From positions 124,001-188,000 of the forward strand of contig CAYGOC010000001.1 in NCBI GenBank assembly GCA_964351495.1: 64,000 nucleotides of DNA. Reading direction: 5' to 3'. This stretch comes from CAYGOC01 sp964351495. Lineage in GTDB: Bacteria; Chlamydiota; Chlamydiia; Chlamydiales; SM23-39. Positions 60,541 to 64,000 of the stretch are shown in pieces (positions within the stretch are counted from its first letter, which is position 1; each line of letters opens with the position of its first letter). The translations under genes were made by a program, and so were the position numbers. The notes below the pieces were generated by a model that had not been told where the DNA came from, did not search any database, and saw nothing but the letters and a program-made list of their open reading frames with translations.

Positions 60541-61809
60541 ATGGAATCGCTATTTTCTTTTTCAGCCAAAAAAAAACTTTTGCAAGGGATCTGCAAAGTA
60601 GCAGAGCCTCTTAAAAGCACTTTTGGAACAGGAGAGACCTCCTATTTCAACCTTGCCTTAGAAAAAGATCCTTTTGTAAACTTAGGCGTCTCTTTTGCCA
60701 AAAGTACTATAGAATCCCAAGAAAAAACCTGTTTAGATGGAAAAAAACTCTCCCTTCTTTTTTTGGAGTCTATAGTTAAAGGGGGACTCTCTTTTTTAGA
60801 AAAAGGAGGATCCCCTTTTTCTCTGCAAGAAGAGCTCCTGGAAACAAAAAAAGTTTTCTTTTCTTTTTTAGAAGAAAAAGCCCTTTTTTTTACCGATCCC
60901 TCTTGGATAACTCAAGGCTCTTTTTTTGAAAAAGAGGATCCCCTTTTTATAAAAGCTCTTTTTACCTCTTCTAAAGAGCAGTTTTGTTTTATCCAAACAG
61001 AAAAAGAGCCTTACTTCAAAGAAGAAAAGGGAGTTTTCCTTCCCCATGGAATAGCCTCCCCTTTGTTTTTTAAGAAGAAAAGCCCCCCCATAGAGATAAA
61101 AAACCCTCTTTGTTTTATAACTGTTGAAATATCCTCTTTAGAAAAGCTTTTCTCTTGTTTACAAAAAGAAGAGCCTATTTTTCTTGTTACAGAAAAAATT
61201 TGTCCCGACGTTTTAGCGACCCTTATTTTTCATGCTCTAGAAAATAAAAAAGAGATCTTCCCTATCATAGTCCCTAATAAAAAAGCCCTTTCTACCTTTC
61301 CGAAAATAGAATATCCCCAAAAAGAAAAGGGGTTTTTTAAAATGCGAAAAGGGATCCTTTTCCCTGAAAAAACGCTTTTCTTTTTACAGGAAAACGCCCC
61401 CTCTTTTTATACCTTTTTCACAAAAAACACAGAGGAGAAACAGACTCTTTTTTCTGTTTTACACCCTATGATCCAAGAGGGATTTGTAGAAGGGGGAGCT
61501 TCTTTTTTAGTAAAAGCTGCTCTTTATTTAGAAACAAAAGAAAGATCTTCCGGTTCTTTAATCATCCAAAAAGCTTTGAGAATCCCTTTTTATCATTTAG
61601 TACAAAACCATGCGCGGGACCCTAAGGCTCTCATAGAAGAACTAAAAAAAGAGGTTCCTTTTTCCGGATTTGATAGAAAGACAGGTGCTATAACAAACTT
61701 AAAAAAAGAAAGGGTATTTGACTCTGTCTATCTTATCAAGAAGGCTTTTTCGCATGCTTTACAGAAAGCTTTAGAAGTTTTTTTTATAGAAGGAATCATT
61801 TCTTGCTAG
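60541..61809 (+). CDS. groEL3: Divergent GroEL-like chaperonin paralogue (GroEL3 position)
   Basis: 422 residues, well under the 540 of true GroEL. N-terminus FSFSAKKKLLQGICKVAEPL aligns with the GroEL first helix; the C-terminal part GFVEGGASFLVKAALYLETK, then ALRIPFYHLVQNHARDPKAL and LIKKAFSHALQKALEVFFIE match the equatorial domain. The ATP loops are gone: TLGPKGRN appears as TFGTGETS and DGTTTA as LDGKKLS. The apical region is shortened. Start ATG 60541 follows AAAGGA; the frame to 60499 is rejected. Not a foldase in the usual sense. Confidence 0.78.
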   Translation: MESLFSFSAKKKLLQGICKVAEPLKSTFGTGETSYFNLALEKDPFVNLGVSFAKSTIESQEKTCLDGKKLSLLFLESIVKGGLSFLEKGGSPFSLQEELLETKKVFFSFLEEKALFFTDPSWITQGSFFEKEDPLFIKALFTSSKEQFCFIQTEKEPYFKEEKGVFLPHGIASPLFFKKKSPPIEIKNPLCFITVEISSLEKLFSCLQKEEPIFLVTEKICPDVLATLIFHALENKKEIFPIIVPNKKALSTFPKIEYPQKEKGFFKMRKGILFPEKTLFFLQENAPSFYTFFTKNTEEKQTLFSVLHPMIQEGFVEGGASFLVKAALYLETKERSSGSLIIQKALRIPFYHLVQNHARDPKALIEELKKEVPFSGFDRKTGAITNLKKERVFDSVYLIKKAFSHALQKALEVFFIEGIISC

Positions 61810-61857
61810 AAGATAAAAAACAATCTGCTATACAAAAATAAGAATAGAGGTTTTTCT

Positions 61858-63870
61858 TTGCTATATTGGATCCTTCTTATTTTTCCTTTACTCGGATTTG
61901 CTAACTTTTGCGAAAAAGAAAAAGAATGGCTTAAGCAAAATTCCCTTCTTTTTAATGCCTCTTTTTTAGCTAAACATAGACAAGAAACAAAAGAAAACCC
62001 CACCTACTCTTTTCCTAAACCGTATGCTGCTTTAGACATTTCTTCAAACTGGCTTTTTATAGATCCTCATTTTGTAAAAGCAGCAAAAGGAAAAAGCGTT
62101 TTCTCTGAGTTACAAGAAGAAAAGGTTTGGTCTATTCTTCAAAACACAGGACTTAATGGTGTTCACTTTGCTTCTATGCAGCTTTGTGCAGAAGTAAAAC
62201 AAGTTCAGATAACCCCTTCTCTAGAGGGATTTCAGCCTATCTCCTATTTAATAGACCCTTTTTTAGGCAGCTATCCGGAATATGAAAACTTAGTACAAGT
62301 TTTACAAAAACAAAACTTTTCTCTTATAGGAACGCTTCTTCCTTTTTACACGGGAAGGGGCTTTGATTTTCAACTAGCTTTAAGAAACTATGAAGACTAC
62401 CCTAGCCTATATCAACTTGTAGAAATTGCAGAAAAGGATTGGGACTTTCTCCCTAAGATCTCCTATCCGAAAGAGTTTGCTTCTCTTCCCTTTTCTACTT
62501 GTTCCCTTCTACAAGAAAAGGGGTACATAATAGGCTCTTTCAAAAATGCAAATTGGTGCTCTACTTCCCCTGTAAAAGGATACGATGGAAAGCTAAGAAG
62601 GTGGATCTATGTGTATCATGAAGTAGAAGAAGCCCCTCTTTTACAAGGTTTAAGCCCCTCTTTTTCCAGTCAAAGAGTTTTAGCGGGAAGCCTTCTTTCT
62701 TCTTTGTATCACGAAAAAAATAGCCTTGTGCAAATTGCCTCTACTCCCCCTCTGGGAATCCAAGGTGGAGCCTCTATAGAAAAAACGCTCCCCTTCTCCC
62801 TTACCTACTCTGACCTTTTAGCTCAGATGACCAGACAAAAAGGAGGCTTTTCTTTTCAAAAGATCTTCTTAAGCTCTTCTAGCATACAAACCTTTTTAGA
62901 GTATGGACCCGAGTTTGCTTATGATTTTGGAGGAAGAAGCGCTTTTTTTCATGCTTTGCTACAAAAAAGGACAGACCTTTTAGTCTATCTATATCAAGAG
63001 CTCAGCAAAAAAGATTTTCCTTTTCATAGGTTTATCCACCCCCTACAAATAGAAGAGGGTCTGAGTTACTCTTGGGCTGATTTAGAACAAAAAGAGGAAG
63101 AACTTCTTTTTTTTAATGGGGAGTTTCAGAAGAAAAAAGAGGTAAGAAGAAAGATTCTTTTACAAGATTTACCCCTTCTACAAAACAACTCCTTTGTAGC
63201 TTTTTCTGATAAAACTCTATACTCAACCACAATAGGGCTTTTGGCAAGCTGCCTTAAGATTTGTGACCTACAAAACTTGAGCAATTTCCAAAAAGAACAA
63301 TTAAAAAAACTGCACCTTCTCTTCTCTTTTTTTTCCGCTATGCAACCAGGCGTGTTTTCTCTTTCTATGTGGGACTTGGTAGGAGCGCTTCCTTTGTGCA
63401 AACAAGAAAATCCCTCTAATGCAAAAATAGGAAAAGGAGCCCTCTCATTTTTACCTGAAGAAGGATCTTCTTACTCTTCTACTATACAAGCCTCCACTCT
63501 CTACCCTCCTCTAACCTGCCAAGCAAAAGATAAAAATTCTTTTATCCAAAAATTGAAAGCCATCTTAAAAGTAAGAAACGCCTACCATATTGAAAGAGCT
63601 ACCTTTTTAGGGCCCGTTAAAATGCAAAACCCGACTCTTTTTGCCTACCTACTAAAACTTCCCTCTACAGAGTATCTCTCTTTAGTGGTTTTGAACTTTT
63701 CAGAAGAAAAACAAGAGGAGACTCTTACTCTACCCGAGCTTCAAAATGTTTCTGTAATCGATCTTTTTTCCAGAAAAGCAGAGAAAAAGTCCCCAAAAGA
63801 GCCCTATTTTAAACTAGAAGTTCCTCCTTACGAAGGAAGGGCCTTTTTGCTGTTTTCTAAAGGGATCTGA
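61858..63870 (+). CDS. Exported GH13-family-like protein with lost catalytic residues
   Basis: 670 residues, TTG start after AGAGG. Signal peptide LYWILLIFPLLGFANF. A barrel-like part includes QPGVFSLSMWDLVGALPL, and the C-terminal 110 residues resemble the beta-domain of trehalose synthase/maltose glucosyltransferase. Where those enzymes have RLDAN, FQE and NHDE, this has QIAST, FQK and QIEE (my recollection of the family alignment). So it seems enzymatically dead, perhaps a binding protein in the periplasm or secreted. Next to the GroEL3-like gene, 48 bp apart. Confidence 0.6.
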   Translation: MLYWILLIFPLLGFANFCEKEKEWLKQNSLLFNASFLAKHRQETKENPTYSFPKPYAALDISSNWLFIDPHFVKAAKGKSVFSELQEEKVWSILQNTGLNGVHFASMQLCAEVKQVQITPSLEGFQPISYLIDPFLGSYPEYENLVQVLQKQNFSLIGTLLPFYTGRGFDFQLALRNYEDYPSLYQLVEIAEKDWDFLPKISYPKEFASLPFSTCSLLQEKGYIIGSFKNANWCSTSPVKGYDGKLRRWIYVYHEVEEAPLLQGLSPSFSSQRVLAGSLLSSLYHEKNSLVQIASTPPLGIQGGASIEKTLPFSLTYSDLLAQMTRQKGGFSFQKIFLSSSSIQTFLEYGPEFAYDFGGRSAFFHALLQKRTDLLVYLYQELSKKDFPFHRFIHPLQIEEGLSYSWADLEQKEEELLFFNGEFQKKKEVRRKILLQDLPLLQNNSFVAFSDKTLYSTTIGLLASCLKICDLQNLSNFQKEQLKKLHLLFSFFSAMQPGVFSLSMWDLVGALPLCKQENPSNAKIGKGALSFLPEEGSSYSSTIQASTLYPPLTCQAKDKNSFIQKLKAILKVRNAYHIERATFLGPVKMQNPTLFAYLLKLPSTEYLSLVVLNFSEEKQEETLTLPELQNVSVIDLFSRKAEKKSPKEPYFKLEVPPYEGRAFLLFSKGI

Positions 63871-64000
63871 TCACCCCTCAAAGATTTATTTCCTGTAAAA
63901 AGTTTGTGAATAGCCGGTTTTTCTATACTTGTTCAAAGCAAAGGCAAAGAAAAGCAACCCAAAAAACCGAAAAAGTTACCCAGCTTTTTTAAACAGTACT

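Noticed and set aside
63871..64000. End of window after the GH13-like gene
   Set aside because: 130 bases without an open frame, convincing promoter or terminator; nothing to report.

Overview
This window is AT-rich and reads as chromosome from a member of the Chlamydiae, most likely outside the family Chlamydiaceae. The evidence is gene order combined with family-specific fusions. It contains an rpoC-rpoB-rplLJAK-nusG-secE-tRNA-Trp-tuf-tRNA-Thr-infA block. It also contains an aroA-aroK-aroC-aroB-aroDE operon with a fused AroDE. A murF-mraY-murD-LysM-ftsW-murG-murC/ddl-ftsQ-cutA-rsbV-miaA-coiled coil-rsfS-fabF-nudix run follows, with a fused MurC-Ddl and a GroEL3-like chaperonin paralogue near murF. 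As I recall it, this matches the order CT755 to CT771 of Chlamydia trachomatis. No mobile element, CRISPR array or rRNA was seen, and no gene-free stretch exceeds about 240 bases.

Layout. 1-9986 (minus strand): transcription and translation core genes with two tRNAs. 10204-21110: accessory region with SufE, a TyrP-like permease, a hypothetical gene with a short repeat, an MFS exporter, a SET-domain methyltransferase, a serine-rich repeat protein, two Inc-like small membrane proteins, a putative Na+/H+ antiporter, niacin salvage genes (pncB, pncA) and a YchJ-peptide deformylase fusion. 21177-25000: an MscS channel, a very basic small protein, a large hypothetical and a cold-shock protein. 25095-30362 (minus): shikimate pathway operon. 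30462-39134: lysS, a secreted HIT-like protein with a eukaryotic-type tyrosine phosphatase, a hypothetical, cysS and a three-domain Aas. 39303-39890: two small orphan genes behind a textbook promoter. 39889-57966: mostly minus-strand biotin transport, fatty acid, NAD, tRNA modification, cell division and peptidoglycan genes. 58037-63870: two hypotheticals, tRNA-Cys, rsmI, the GroEL-like gene and a glycosidase-like gene that seems to have lost its catalytic residues.

How the genes work together. The housekeeping genes form tightly overlapping operons, often with ATGA stop-start overlaps, for shikimate to chorismate and UDP-MurNAc to lipid II synthesis. PncB, PncA and NadD together would convert nicotinamide to nicotinate adenine dinucleotide. 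The likely host-interaction genes are the SET protein, the tyrosine phosphatase with its HIT-like partner, the Inc-like membrane proteins and the repeat protein. These lie in the accessory stretches between core blocks.

Most exciting candidates for undescribed biology: (i) the HIT-like/PTP operon; (ii) the glycosidase-like and chaperonin-like apparent pseudoenzymes at 60.5-63.9 kb; (iii) the perfect-consensus promoter driving an orphan 56-residue protein; (iv) the YchJ-deformylase fusion. All family calls rest on reading motifs by eye and remembered family patterns; no search was run.
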